From NCBI RefSeq assembly GCF_001013905.1, contig NZ_LN831790.1, positions 2,294,001 through 2,358,000 of the forward strand: 64,000 nt of DNA. The letters are read 5' to 3'. A model generated the notes under the pieces. It worked only from the letters and a program-made list of their open reading frames with translations. It was not told the DNA's origin and ran no database searches. Within the stretch, counting starts at the first letter, position 1; the number at the start of each line of letters is the position of its first letter. Source of the DNA: Streptomyces leeuwenhoekii (GTDB taxonomy: Bacteria > Actinomycetota > Actinomycetes > Streptomycetales > Streptomycetaceae). The translations under genes were made by a program, and so were the position numbers. This document shows, one piece after another, positions 26,165-34,177 of this stretch.

Positions 26165-27408
26165 GGGAGCCGGTGCACTCCGCGGTCCTGCTGATCGAGT
26201 TCGGTTCCATCATCCTCGGCCTCGGCCTTCTCGGCCGGTTCGCCGCCCGCTTCCGGCTCTCCCCCATACCGCTGTACCTGCTGGCCGGTCTGGCCTTCGG
26301 CGAGGGCGGACTGCTGCCGCTCGGCGCGAGCGAGGAGTTCGTCGCCACCGGCGCCGAGATCGGCGTCATCCTGCTGCTGCTCATGCTGGGCCTGGAGTAC
26401 ACGGCCGGCGATCTGGTCACCAATCTGAAGTCGCACTACCCGGCGGGGCTGGTCGACGGGGCGCTCAACGCCCTGCCGGGTGCGGCGATGGCGCTGCTGC
26501 TCGGCTGGGGCCCGGTGGCCGCGGTCGTCCTGGCCGGGGTGACGTGGATCTCGTCGTCGGGCGTGATCGCGAAGGTTCTCGGCGATCTGGGCCGGGTCGG
26601 CAACCGCGAGACGCCCGTGATCCTCAGCGTCCTGGTCCTGGAGGACCTGGCGATGGCGGTGTACCTGCCCATCGTCACGGCCCTGGTGGCCGGGGCCGGG
26701 CTGCTGGCCGGGAGCGTCACTCTGGCGATCGCGCTGGCCGCGGCGGGGCTGGTGCTGTTCGTGGCGGTGCGCTATGGCCGGGTGATCTCCCGGTTCGTCT
26801 CCAGCGACGACCCGGAGAAGCTGCTGCTGGTGGTGCTGGGCCTGACCATCCTGGTGGCCGGTGTGGCGCAGCAGCTCCAGGTGTCCGCGGCGGTCGGGGC
26901 GTTCCTGGTGGGCATCGCCCTGTCCGGGGAGGTCGCGGAGGGCGCGCACACGCTGCTGAGCCCGCTGCGCGACCTGTTCGCCGCGGTCTTCTTCGTCTTC
27001 TTCGGGCTGCACACCGACCCGGCCAGCATTCCGCCGGTGCTGCTGCCCGCCCTGGCGCTGGCCGTCGTCACCGCCCTGACCAAGATCGCGACCGGTTACT
27101 GGGCGGCGCGGCGGGCCGGTATCTCCGTCAAGGGCCGCTGGCGCGCGGGCGGCGCGCTGGTGGCGCGCGGCGAGTTCTCGATCGTCATCGCGGGGCTCGC
27201 GGTCTCGGCGGGCATCGAACCGTCGCTGGGCCCCCTGGCCACGGCGTACGTCCTGATCCTGGTGATCCTCGGCCCGCTCACCGCCCGGTACACCGAGCCC
27301 CTGGCCACCCGTCTGACGCGCCGCCGTGCCGCCGCCCGCCGGGACACCGGCGCACGGCTCGCCCCGCGGCCGGCGGAAGCCGAGGCGGAGGCGCCGGTGG
27401 CCGACTGA
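26161..27408 (+). CDS. CPA2-family cation/proton antiporter (KhtU/KefB-like)
   Basis: An integral membrane protein of 415 residues with about 12 hydrophobic segments from residue 8 to 385 and a charged C-terminal tail rich in Arg and Ala/Glu. Motifs of Na+/H+ exchanger (CPA2) proteins are present: GLEYTAGDL, the conserved acidic pair region SVLVLEDLAMAVYLP, and LVARGEFSIVIAGLA. It probably exports K+ (or NH4+) in exchange for protons, gated by the KhtT-like subunit whose stop codon overlaps its GTG start. Counterpart families help in alkaline or salt stress; the ion cannot be fixed from sequence. Confidence 0.9.
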   Translation: MREPVHSAVLLIEFGSIILGLGLLGRFAARFRLSPIPLYLLAGLAFGEGGLLPLGASEEFVATGAEIGVILLLLMLGLEYTAGDLVTNLKSHYPAGLVDGALNALPGAAMALLLGWGPVAAVVLAGVTWISSSGVIAKVLGDLGRVGNRETPVILSVLVLEDLAMAVYLPIVTALVAGAGLLAGSVTLAIALAAAGLVLFVAVRYGRVISRFVSSDDPEKLLLVVLGLTILVAGVAQQLQVSAAVGAFLVGIALSGEVAEGAHTLLSPLRDLFAAVFFVFFGLHTDPASIPPVLLPALALAVVTALTKIATGYWAARRAGISVKGRWRAGGALVARGEFSIVIAGLAVSAGIEPSLGPLATAYVLILVILGPLTARYTEPLATRLTRRRAAARRDTGARLAPRPAEAEAEAPVAD

Positions 27409-27561
27409 GAGGCCGGTTTGTTACTTGATGTTCGGTTCATCGCCGGGCTCGGGTGGGAGGTGCTGTTCGGTCCTCCGTGCCGGAGAAGAGCGCGAGGCGG
27501 CCCGTCAGGGCTTCATCAGCAGCCTCAGTGTCGTCACCGGTTCCCCGGCTGGGCTGCACCC

Positions 27562-27592
27562 TTGACCTCAACCTTGGTCGAGGCGCAACACT
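27562..27592 (+). promoter_or_regulatory. MerR/SoxR-type promoter with operator in a 19-bp spacer
   Basis: TTGACC (27562-27567) and AACACT (27587-27592) are separated by 19 bp, the long spacer typical of MerR-family promoters. The spacer is spanned by the imperfect palindrome CCTCAACCTTGGTCGAGG (27566-27583; arms of 7 with one mismatch, 4-nt centre), close to the SoxR box CCTCAAGTTAACTTGAGG. The predicted transcription start falls on or next to the A of the ATG at 27599, so the mRNA would be leaderless, and no ribosome-binding site is seen at normal spacing. Confidence 0.65.
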
Positions 27593-27598
27593 CGGCGC

Positions 27599-28012
27599 AT
27601 GGAGATCACAAAGAGCAGCACCATTCTCTTCCGCAATACCATGCGCATCACGAACGGTCACCTCGACGGTTTCCGGCGCGCCATCGCGCAGGCGGTGGCA
27701 TTCGCTCAAGAGCACGGCCCTCAGCTCATGGTCGAGGTCTTCATCGACGAGGAGCGGATGCTGGCGCACAGCTTCCAGCTCTACCGCGACTCCGATGCCA
27801 TCCGCGCCCACTGGCGGCTCTCGGATCCGTACATCCGCGAGGTGATGGAGCACTGCACGGTGCAGCACTTCGAGATATTCGGTGCACCTGACCATGACAT
27901 CGTGGCGGCTCTCAAGACCCCCGATGGCGAATCCTTCCCCTTCGTCGTCTCGCCGCGCCTCGCCGGCTTCAACCGTCTGGGGACGCCCGGCTCGGGTGAA
28001 TCACACTCTTAG
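27599..28012 (+). CDS. Small protein of probable dimeric alpha/beta-barrel type, SoxR-like promoter
   Basis: A 137-residue protein: TILFRNTMRITNGHLDGF, VAFAQEHGPQLMVEVFIDEE, AHSFQLYRDSDAIRAHW, DPYIREVMEHC. The alternation of beta strands with a helix and the VEVF...HSFQLY pattern resemble antibiotic-biosynthesis-monooxygenase (ABM)-like dimeric ferredoxin folds; I cannot name the substrate. GC content and third-position GC are visibly lower than in the neighbours (codons such as ATT, AAT, ACA, AAG), suggesting acquisition. The promoter upstream has a MerR/SoxR-type operator. In S. coelicolor, SoxR controls a few reductases and a monooxygenase in response to redox-active pigments, so a role in handling such compounds is plausible but inferred. 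Confidence 0.75.
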   Translation: MEITKSSTILFRNTMRITNGHLDGFRRAIAQAVAFAQEHGPQLMVEVFIDEERMLAHSFQLYRDSDAIRAHWRLSDPYIREVMEHCTVQHFEIFGAPDHDIVAALKTPDGESFPFVVSPRLAGFNRLGTPGSGESHS

Positions 28013-28327
28013 CGGGGGTTCACGACTCTTCGAGTGGGTCTGCTGCCGCCTGATGGCGTCGCTGCGGGGCAGAATCTGCCGGTCCGCGCTCGTTGATCTG
28101 GTGCTGTGACCGGGTGAGTGAACGCAAGCCGTGCCCGAGCGACTCAAACTTCGCCCGGAAGCAATAGTCACCGCCACGACCAGCACCCCTGACACAACCC
28201 TCACCCAGAAACGGACATCATCTCCCGAACCGTCCTCTGAGACGGCCGGAGGCAGCCGGGCGGGGAGTGCCCCGGGAGACGGCGGGCGGCGGCAGACGGC
28301 GGGCCGGGCGGCGGACCGGGCCCCGGC
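28013..28327. other. Low-GC intergenic stretch without a recognised gene
   Basis: About 315 bases between the small SoxR-box gene and the MazG-like gene (convergent). Frames on both strands are short and lack ribosome-binding sites. A small inverted repeat (ACTC-TTC-GAGT near 28025-28035) could contribute to termination. I checked for transposase fragments and insertion-sequence ends and recognised none. Composition matches the preceding gene rather than the flanking core genes. Confidence 0.45.
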
Positions 28328-28735
28328 TCAGGCCCCGTCCGGCGCCCACCCCTGCCGTCGCAGCACCCCTGCCACGTCCGGGGCCCGGTAGTGCTCGCCC
28401 TTGAGCACCTTGCCGTCGGCCCGGCGGGCGACCTGGCCGTCGGGGCCGAGCTTGGTCATGTTGGAACGGTGGATCTCGGCGATGACCGCGTCCAGGTCGA
28501 TGCCGTGGACGAGCGCCGTGCCGTACGCCACGTACACGACGTCGGCGAGTTCGTGCGCGAGCCGGTCGAGCGGGCCGCGCACCGACACCTCGGCCACCTC
28601 CGCGGCCTCCTCGGCGAGCAGCCGCCCCCGCTGGGCCGCCAGCTCGGGCGGCACCTCTCCCGGTGTGCTGCGGGCGTCGAGCCCGAAGGCGAGATGGAAG
28701 GCGCGGACGAGGTCGGCGGGCGAGGAGGAGCTCAT
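28328..28735 (-). CDS. MazG-like nucleotide pyrophosphohydrolase
   Basis: A 135-residue member of the all-alpha NTP pyrophosphohydrolase superfamily. The metal-binding signature is LLAEEAAEVAEV (ExxE) followed by LAHELADVVYV (ExxD), with the AEIHRSNMTKLGPDG motif typical of MazG-like phosphoribosyl-ATP-PPase relatives. It probably hydrolyses non-canonical or excess NTPs. The ATG at 28735 begins close to the first predicted helix. It is divergent from the TAXI gene with a 107-bp gap. Confidence 0.88.
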   Translation of the reverse strand: MSSSSPADLVRAFHLAFGLDARSTPGEVPPELAAQRGRLLAEEAAEVAEVSVRGPLDRLAHELADVVYVAYGTALVHGIDLDAVIAEIHRSNMTKLGPDGQVARRADGKVLKGEHYRAPDVAGVLRRQGWAPDGA

Positions 28736-28842
28736 GCGCCGACTGTAACGGCCGCCTGTGACAGTCCCGCGGCCCTCCGTCTCCCGCCGGGCTGTGCGCC
28801 CCGCCCTGGTCAGCGGCGGTACGGGCTGGCAGGATCACGCCC

Positions 28843-29838
28843 ATGTCCACGCTGTTCCGCCGTATCGGCAGGCGCCGGGCCCTGCAAGGGGCGGCCGCCG
28901 GTGTCGTCGCCCTCGGACTGCTGCTGTGGTGGCTGCTGCCGCTGGGCGAGGAGCCGCCGCGCGGATCGATCGCGTTCAGCACCGGCACGCGCGCGGGGGT
29001 CTACCAGAAGTACGGCGAGCTGCTGCGGACCGAGCTCCACCGGGACATGCCGGACCTGAGGGTGCGGCTGCTGACCAGCGCGGGCTCCCAGGAGAACGTC
29101 GAGCGGGTGGCGACGGGCAAGGCCGACTTCACCATCGCCGCGGCGGACGCGGTGGAGACGTACAAGCTCTCCGGGCGGCCCGGCGCCGACCGGCTGCGCG
29201 GGGTGGCCCGCCTCTACGACGACTATGTGCAGCTCGTCGTGCCCGTCGACTCCGGTATCCGCTCCGTCGCCGATCTGCGGGGCAAGCGGGTGGCCATCGG
29301 CCTGCCCCACTCGGGTGTGCGGCTGATCGCCACGCGGTTGCTGCTGGCCGCGGGCATCGACCCCGAGAAGGACATCACAGCCCGCTCGGACGGCATCGAC
29401 ACCGGGCCCCGGCGGCTCGGGGAGGCGGTCGACGCCTTCTTCTGGTCGGGCGGGCTGCCCACGGACGGACTGCGGCAGATCGCCGAGGAGGCCGCGTTCC
29501 GGTTCATCCCCGTCGGGGAGGACCTCGTCGCGCGGCTGCACGAGGACGGCGGTGCGACCCGCTACTACCGCGCGACCTCCATCCCGGAGTCCGCCTATCC
29601 GACGGTCCAGAACGGCTCCAGCGTGCCGACGATGGCCGTGTCCAACCTGCTGATCACCCGCGAGGACACGGACCCGCGGCTCGCCGAGTGGCTGACCCGG
29701 ACCGTGATCGAGAGCCGGGACGGCATCGGCGCGCACGTCCACTCCGCCCAGCTGGTCGACCTGCGCACGGCGATATACACCGACCCGCTGCCGCTGCACG
29801 AGGGCGCCCGGCGCTATTACCGGTCGGTCAAACCGTAG
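28843..29838 (+). CDS. TAXI-family TRAP transporter solute-binding protein
   Basis: A 331-residue exported binding protein. The N-terminus has an RRR stretch and a hydrophobic helix (about 15-33), so it is a signal anchor or signal peptide. FSTGTRAGVYQKYGELL, LTSAGSQENVERVATGKADF and the DLRGKRVAIGLPHSGVRLIA segment are typical of TAXI proteins, which in other genera bind glutamate/glutamine or dicarboxylates. No TRAP membrane subunits are adjacent. It is convergent with gluK, with 66 bases between stops. A sensory link to GluK, as seen for some periplasmic binding proteins and kinases, is a possibility I infer only from position. Confidence 0.88.
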   Translation: MSTLFRRIGRRRALQGAAAGVVALGLLLWWLLPLGEEPPRGSIAFSTGTRAGVYQKYGELLRTELHRDMPDLRVRLLTSAGSQENVERVATGKADFTIAAADAVETYKLSGRPGADRLRGVARLYDDYVQLVVPVDSGIRSVADLRGKRVAIGLPHSGVRLIATRLLLAAGIDPEKDITARSDGIDTGPRRLGEAVDAFFWSGGLPTDGLRQIAEEAAFRFIPVGEDLVARLHEDGGATRYYRATSIPESAYPTVQNGSSVPTMAVSNLLITREDTDPRLAEWLTRTVIESRDGIGAHVHSAQLVDLRTAIYTDPLPLHEGARRYYRSVKP

Positions 29839-29904
29839 GAACCGGAACCGGTGGGGACCGGTGAGGTCTGGTGGGCCGATGAGGACCGGCGGCCCGAATG
29901 CCGC

Positions 29905-31311
29905 TCAGGCCGCGGGCGCCGTCCTCGGCACCGTCACCGTCACCTTCAGCCCCCGCGGCGCGTGGTGGCCGAACGTGACGGAGCCGCCGCCCGCCTCCAG
30001 CAGGGCCCGGCAGATGGACAGCCCCAGCCCGGAGCCCTTGACGTTCTGGTGCCGGCCGCTGCGCCAGAAGCGGTCGCCGACGCGGGTGAGCTCCTCGTCG
30101 GTGAGTCCGGGGCCGGTGTCGGTGACGACGACGGTGGCGGTGGCGCCGTTGGAGGCGACGGTCACCCGCACGGTCCCCTCCGGCGGCGTGAACTTCACCG
30201 CGTTGTCCACCACCGCGTCCAGCGCGCTGGACAGCGCCACCGGGTCGGCCCACCCGGTGGTCGCCGGGCACTCCCCCACCAGCCGTACGCCCTTGGCCTC
30301 GGCGGTGGGTGCCCAGGCCGCCACCCGCTCGGCGGCCAGGGCGCCGATGTCGGTGAGCCCGAGGTCCGGTTCGGCGTGCTCGGCCAGGGCCAGGTCGAGC
30401 AGGTCGTCCAGGACCCGGGCCAGGCGCTTGCCCTCGGCCTGGACGGAGGCGATCTCCTGGTTGCCTTCGGGCAGCTCCAGGGCGAGCAGCTCGATCCGCA
30501 GCAGCAGCGCCGCGAGCGGGTTGCGGAGCTGGTGGGAGGCGTCGGCGACGAAGGCGCGCTGCTGCACCAGCACGTCCTCGAGATTGTCCGCCATCTCGTT
30601 GAACGACTTGGCCAGCCGCCTCAGCTCCGGCGGCCCCCCGGCGGGCGCCACCCGGGACTTCAGCCGCCCGGTGGCGATGTCGTGGGTGGTGGCGTCCAGG
30701 ACCCGTACGGGTCTGAGGACCCAGCCGGTCAGCCGCAGCGCGGCGCCGACGGCCAGCAGCATCGCGGCGGCCTCGCCCGCGCCGATGACCAGCCAGCCGT
30801 GCAGGGTGCGCGACCGCATCGGCCCGGTCGGCGAGTCGGTGACCACGACCGCGACGACGTCGCCGTCCCGGATCACCGGCGAGGCGACCACGAGCCGGCC
30901 GCGCTCCCAGGGCCACACCTGCTCCGGGTCGTGGCTGCGGCGGCTCAGCAGCGCCTCGTCGAAGGCGGAGCGCACCTCGCCCGTCTGGGGGAGGAACCAG
31001 GTCGTCGGCGCGTTGGCCATGGGGATGTGATTGCGGTAGAAGACGCCCGCCCGGATGTCGTAGACCTCGTGGTAGCTGGTGAGCTCCCGCTGCAGCGTCT
31101 CCAGCCGCTCGTCGGTGGAGACGGGGCGCGACCCGTAGGGCGCGTCGGTGACGAACTGGGCGAGTGCGGCGAAGCGGGCGGTGTCGTCGATGCGGTCGAC
31201 GACCACCTGCTGCTGCTGGGCCGCGGCGACGCTGATGGCGAGCGGGATGCCGAGCGCGAGCAGCACGGCCGCCATCAGGACGATCAGCAGGGGGAGAAGA
31301 CGCGCGCGCAC
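29905..31311 (-). CDS. gluK: Sensor histidine kinase GluK (glutamate-sensing, by synteny)
   Basis: A 468-residue membrane kinase. TM1 is near residues 6-28, an extracytoplasmic domain of about 125 residues follows, and TM2 is near 170-190. A HAMP linker leads to HisKA (VADASHQLRNPLAALL, with the acceptor His) and HATPase_c (NAVKFTPPEG, VTDTGPGLTDEEL, GSGLGLSICRALLE). The GTG at 31311 gives a short N-tail before TM1. It lies 9 bases after gluR on the same strand and opposite gluABCD. In S. coelicolor the equivalent GluR-GluK pair senses glutamate and controls its uptake; I rely on that by position. Confidence 0.9.
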   Translation of the reverse strand: MRARLLPLLIVLMAAVLLALGIPLAISVAAAQQQQVVVDRIDDTARFAALAQFVTDAPYGSRPVSTDERLETLQRELTSYHEVYDIRAGVFYRNHIPMANAPTTWFLPQTGEVRSAFDEALLSRRSHDPEQVWPWERGRLVVASPVIRDGDVVAVVVTDSPTGPMRSRTLHGWLVIGAGEAAAMLLAVGAALRLTGWVLRPVRVLDATTHDIATGRLKSRVAPAGGPPELRRLAKSFNEMADNLEDVLVQQRAFVADASHQLRNPLAALLLRIELLALELPEGNQEIASVQAEGKRLARVLDDLLDLALAEHAEPDLGLTDIGALAAERVAAWAPTAEAKGVRLVGECPATTGWADPVALSSALDAVVDNAVKFTPPEGTVRVTVASNGATATVVVTDTGPGLTDEELTRVGDRFWRSGRHQNVKGSGLGLSICRALLEAGGGSVTFGHHAPRGLKVTVTVPRTAPAA

Positions 31312-31320
31312 CCGGCCTCG

Positions 31321-32007
31321 CTAGGAGCCGGGAGCGACGAGACGGTAGCCGACGCCCCGTACCGTCTCGATGAGGGCCGGCAGGCGCAGCTTGGCGCGCA
31401 GGGAGGCGACGTGCACCTCCAGCGTGCGGCCGGTCCCCTCCCAGCTCGTGCGCCAGACCTCGCTGATGATCTGCTCCCGGCGGAACACCACCCCGGGGCG
31501 CTGCGCCAGCAGGGCGAGCAGATCGAACTCCTTGCGGGTGAGCTGGACCGCCGTACCGTCCACGCTGACCCGGCGCGTCGGAAGTTCGATCTGGACCGGG
31601 CCGAGCCGGAGCGCGCCCTCGCCGCCCGGGGCGGCCTCCTCGTGGGCGGTGCGCCTGCTGACGGCGTGGATGCGGGCGAGCAGTTCTCCGGTGTCGTACG
31701 GCTTGACCACGTAGTCGTCGGCTCCGAGGTTCAGGCCGTGGATGCGGGAGCGCACGTCGGCGCGGGCGGTGACCATGATCACCGGGGTGCTGGTGCGCTT
31801 GCGGATCTTGCCGCAGACCTCGTAACCGTCCTGGTCGGGCAGGCCCAGGTCGAGCAGGACGACGCCGAAGCCGCTGCCGCCGGGGACGAGGGCCTGGAGG
31901 GCCTCCTCGCCGCTGCGCGCGTGGGTGACCTCGAAGCCGTGCCGGGCGAGCACGGCGGACAGGGCCGCGGCGACGTGGTTGTCGTCCTCGACGAGCAGAA
32001 GTCTCAT
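31321..32007 (-). CDS. gluR: OmpR-family response regulator GluR
   Basis: A 228-residue regulator. The receiver (1-120) has LLVEDDNHVAAAL, the acceptor Asp in VVLLDLGLPDQDG and Lys in YVVKPYD. The winged-helix DNA-binding domain (about 130-225) reads LTRKEFDLLALLAQRPG and RTLEVHVASLRAKL, ending TVRGVGYRL. The ATG at 32007 follows AAGGGGG. It is divergent from gluA, with palindromic elements in the 292-bp gap that are candidate operators. It is expected to control gluABCD together with GluK. Confidence 0.93.
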   Translation of the reverse strand: MRLLLVEDDNHVAAALSAVLARHGFEVTHARSGEEALQALVPGGSGFGVVLLDLGLPDQDGYEVCGKIRKRTSTPVIMVTARADVRSRIHGLNLGADDYVVKPYDTGELLARIHAVSRRTAHEEAAPGGEGALRLGPVQIELPTRRVSVDGTAVQLTRKEFDLLALLAQRPGVVFRREQIISEVWRTSWEGTGRTLEVHVASLRAKLRLPALIETVRGVGYRLVAPGS

Positions 32008-32050
32008 CCGGGCCCCCTTCGGTTCACCATGCGTACGTTTCGATGCGTGT

Positions 32051-32080
32051 ACGTGAACACGTGCACGCGCGCGTGTGCGC
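32051..32080. promoter_or_regulatory. Palindrome and alternating purine-pyrimidine tract upstream of gluR
   Basis: ACGTGAACACGT (32051-32062) is a perfect 12-bp inverted repeat about 45 bases before the gluR start. From 32057 to 32080 purines and pyrimidines alternate without a break (ACACGTGCACGCGCGCGTGT then GCGC), a pattern that favours Z-DNA under negative supercoiling. It may be an operator for GluR or another regulator; no direct evidence. Confidence 0.4.
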
Positions 32081-32189
32081 CCTGTGCAGTCACGCCGATG
32101 GAGACCGACGGCGTCAAGAGGTTCCGGTTGCGGACCGCGGGAAGTTATCCGGACGATATGCGCCCAGGTGACAAGTGCTACGACACGTG

Positions 32190-32205
32190 TCCGATTGCTA
32201 TCGGA
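32190..32205. promoter_or_regulatory. Inverted repeat in the gluR-gluA intergenic region
   Basis: TCCGATTGCTATCGGA is a perfect 6-bp inverted repeat around TGCT, about 30-45 bases upstream of the candidate gluA -35 region. Its position fits an activator or repressor site for the gluABCD promoter. Assignment to GluR is a guess. Confidence 0.4.
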
Positions 32206-32234
32206 TCGTGATGCTCAGATTCCCCTCAGATGTA

Positions 32235-32264
32235 ATGACGCAGGTCGCGCGGGGTCACTACTGT
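32235..32264 (+). promoter_or_regulatory. Candidate gluA promoter
   Basis: ATGACG (32235-32240) and TACTGT (32259-32264) lie 18 bp apart, close to the housekeeping -35/-10 pattern of streptomycetes. The predicted start near 32271 gives a leader of about 30 bases containing the GGAG used for the gluA ATG at 32300. Confidence 0.4.
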
Positions 32265-32299
32265 CCTCCGGAAACCGAGGAGGACGGAGCCTGAAAGCG

Positions 32300-33076
32300 A
32301 TGACCGAAGTATCGGTGGCCAAGAACGACGTGGCCGCGACCGACGAGCTGGTCGTCCTGAAGAGCGTCAACAAGCACTTCGGCGCGTTGCACGTACTCCA
32401 GGACATCGATCTGACGATCGCCCGCGGCGAGGTCGTCGTGGTCATCGGACCCTCCGGGTCCGGCAAGTCCACGCTGTGCCGCACCATCAACCGCCTGGAG
32501 ACGATCGACTCCGGGACGATCTCGATCGACGGCAAGCCGCTGCCCCAGGAGGGCAAGGCGCTGGCCCGGCTGCGGGCCGACGTCGGCATGGTCTTCCAGT
32601 CCTTCAACCTCTTCGCGCACAAGACCGTGCTGGAGAACGTGACCCTGGGCCAGATCAAGGTCCGCAAGGCCGACCGGAAGCAGGCCGAGGAGAAGGCCCG
32701 CGGCCTGCTCGACCGGGTCGGGGTGGCCGCCCAGGCGGACAAGTACCCCGCGCAGCTCTCCGGCGGCCAGCAGCAGCGCGTCGCCATCGCGCGGGCGCTC
32801 GCGATGGACCCGAAGGTCATGCTCTTCGACGAGCCGACCTCGGCTCTCGACCCGGAGATGATCAACGAGGTGCTGGAGGTCATGCAGCAGCTCGCCCGCG
32901 ACGGCATGACCATGATCGTCGTCACGCACGAAATGGGCTTCGCCCGTTCGGCCGCCAATCGCGTGGTCTTCATGGCGGACGGGCGGATCGTCGAAGAGGC
33001 TGCGCCGGACCAGTTCTTCAGCAATCCGCGCAGCGATCGCGCCAAGGACTTCCTGTCGAAGATCCTGCACCACTGA
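32300..33076 (+). CDS. gluA: Glutamate ABC transporter ATP-binding protein GluA
   Basis: ATPase subunit of the polar amino acid uptake system, 258 residues. Walker A is GPSGSGKST (about 51-59), the Q-loop is MVFQSFNLF, the signature is LSGGQQQR, Walker B is VMLFDEP and the switch His is in VVTHEMGF. The ATG at 32300 has GGAG upstream. It is first of gluABCD and divergent from gluRK. Two subunits would bind the GluC/GluD permeases at the inner face of the membrane. Confidence 0.96.
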   Translation: MTEVSVAKNDVAATDELVVLKSVNKHFGALHVLQDIDLTIARGEVVVVIGPSGSGKSTLCRTINRLETIDSGTISIDGKPLPQEGKALARLRADVGMVFQSFNLFAHKTVLENVTLGQIKVRKADRKQAEEKARGLLDRVGVAAQADKYPAQLSGGQQQRVAIARALAMDPKVMLFDEPTSALDPEMINEVLEVMQQLARDGMTMIVVTHEMGFARSAANRVVFMADGRIVEEAAPDQFFSNPRSDRAKDFLSKILHH

Positions 33077-33256
33077 CGCCGCGCGGGCACCCGGCGACCG
33101 TTCCGGCCCGATCCCCCGGCCCTCTCGCAGCCGGCGGCTCAGGCCCCGTTCCATCCCCGTGTCCCGGGGGCCCGGTGACCGCGTCACCCGTCCTCGACGG
33201 CCCGCATCCGATCTCCGTCCGAGCCCAGCTCTGATCACAGCCAAAGGATGTTCACC

Positions 33257-34093
33257 ATGAAGCTCCGCAAGGTCTCCGCCGCCTCGGCCACCGTGCTCGC
33301 CCTCGCCCTGACCGCCACCGCGTGCGGCGGCGACGGCGGCGACGACAACGGCTCCTCCGGTGGCGGCAAGAAGATCACCATCGGTATCAAGTTCGACCAG
33401 CCGGGCCTCGGCCAGAAGACCCCGCAGGGTTACGCCGGATTCGACGTCGACGTCGCCACGTACGTCGCCAAGAAGCTCGGCTACGAGGAGGACCAGATCG
33501 AGTGGAGGGAGTCGAAGAGCGCCGACCGCGAGACCATGCTCCAGCGCGGTGACGTCGACTTCATCGTGGCGACCTACTCGATCACCCCGCAGCGCCAGGA
33601 GAAGGTCGACTTCGCCGGCCCGTACCTGCTCGCCCACCAGGACGTCCTGATCCGCGCCGACGACGACTCGATCAAGTCGCCGGAGGACCTCAACAACAAG
33701 AAGCTCTGTTCGGTCACCGGCTCCACCTCGGCGCAGAACGTCAAGGAGAAGCTGGCGCCCAAGGCCCAGCTCCAGAACTACACGACGTACTCGGCCTGCC
33801 TGGGCGGTCTGCAGAACGGCGCCATCGACGCGCTGACCACGGACGACTCGATCCTCGCCGGTTACGCCGCCCAGTCCCAGTTCAAGGGCAAGTTCAAGCT
33901 CGGCGGCTTCAAGATGACCAACGAGAACTACGGCATCGGCGTCAAGAAGGGCAGCGACCTCAAGGACAAGATCAACAAGGCCCTTGAGGACATGGTCGCC
34001 GACAAGTCCTGGGACAAGGCCGTCCAGGACAACTTCGGGCCCGCGAACTACAAGAACGAGCCCGCGCCGAAGATCGGCGACATCAAGAGCTGA
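33257..34093 (+). CDS. gluB: Glutamate-binding lipoprotein GluB
   Basis: Extracellular solute-binding protein of the glutamate ABC transporter, 278 residues. The signal peptide (MKLRKVSAASATVLALALTA) ends in a lipobox with TATAC followed by GGDGG, so it is lipid-anchored. The SBP_bac_3 fold is shown by ITIGIKFDQPGLG, YAGFDVDVATYVAKKLG, ADRETMLQRGDVDFIVATYS and GIGVKKGSDLKDKIN. The ATG at 33257 with AAAGGA at good spacing was preferred to the ATG three codons earlier. A stable hairpin follows the gene, probably to stabilise its mRNA or reduce read-through. Confidence 0.95.
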   Translation: MKLRKVSAASATVLALALTATACGGDGGDDNGSSGGGKKITIGIKFDQPGLGQKTPQGYAGFDVDVATYVAKKLGYEEDQIEWRESKSADRETMLQRGDVDFIVATYSITPQRQEKVDFAGPYLLAHQDVLIRADDDSIKSPEDLNNKKLCSVTGSTSAQNVKEKLAPKAQLQNYTTYSACLGGLQNGAIDALTTDDSILAGYAAQSQFKGKFKLGGFKMTNENYGIGVKKGSDLKDKINKALEDMVADKSWDKAVQDNFGPANYKNEPAPKIGDIKS

Positions 34094-34108
34094 GGCAGCG
34101 CCTGACAG

Positions 34109-34140
34109 GGTGCGCCGCCCTCGGCGAGGGGCGGCGCACC
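34109..34140 (+). terminator. Hairpin between gluB and gluC
   Basis: A perfect 12-bp GC-rich stem (arms 34109-34120 and 34129-34140) with an 8-nt loop, 15 bases after the gluB stop and 38 before gluC, without a U-tract. Within an operon this fits partial termination or 3'-end protection, giving more binding protein than permease. Confidence 0.7.
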
Positions 34141-34177
34141 GGGGCGGGCATCCCTACACGCGGAAGCGCGGGAGATC

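Noticed and set aside
28013..28327. Insertion-sequence or transposase remnant
   Set aside because: Translations on both strands show no transposase motif, and no terminal inverted repeats or target duplication were visible.
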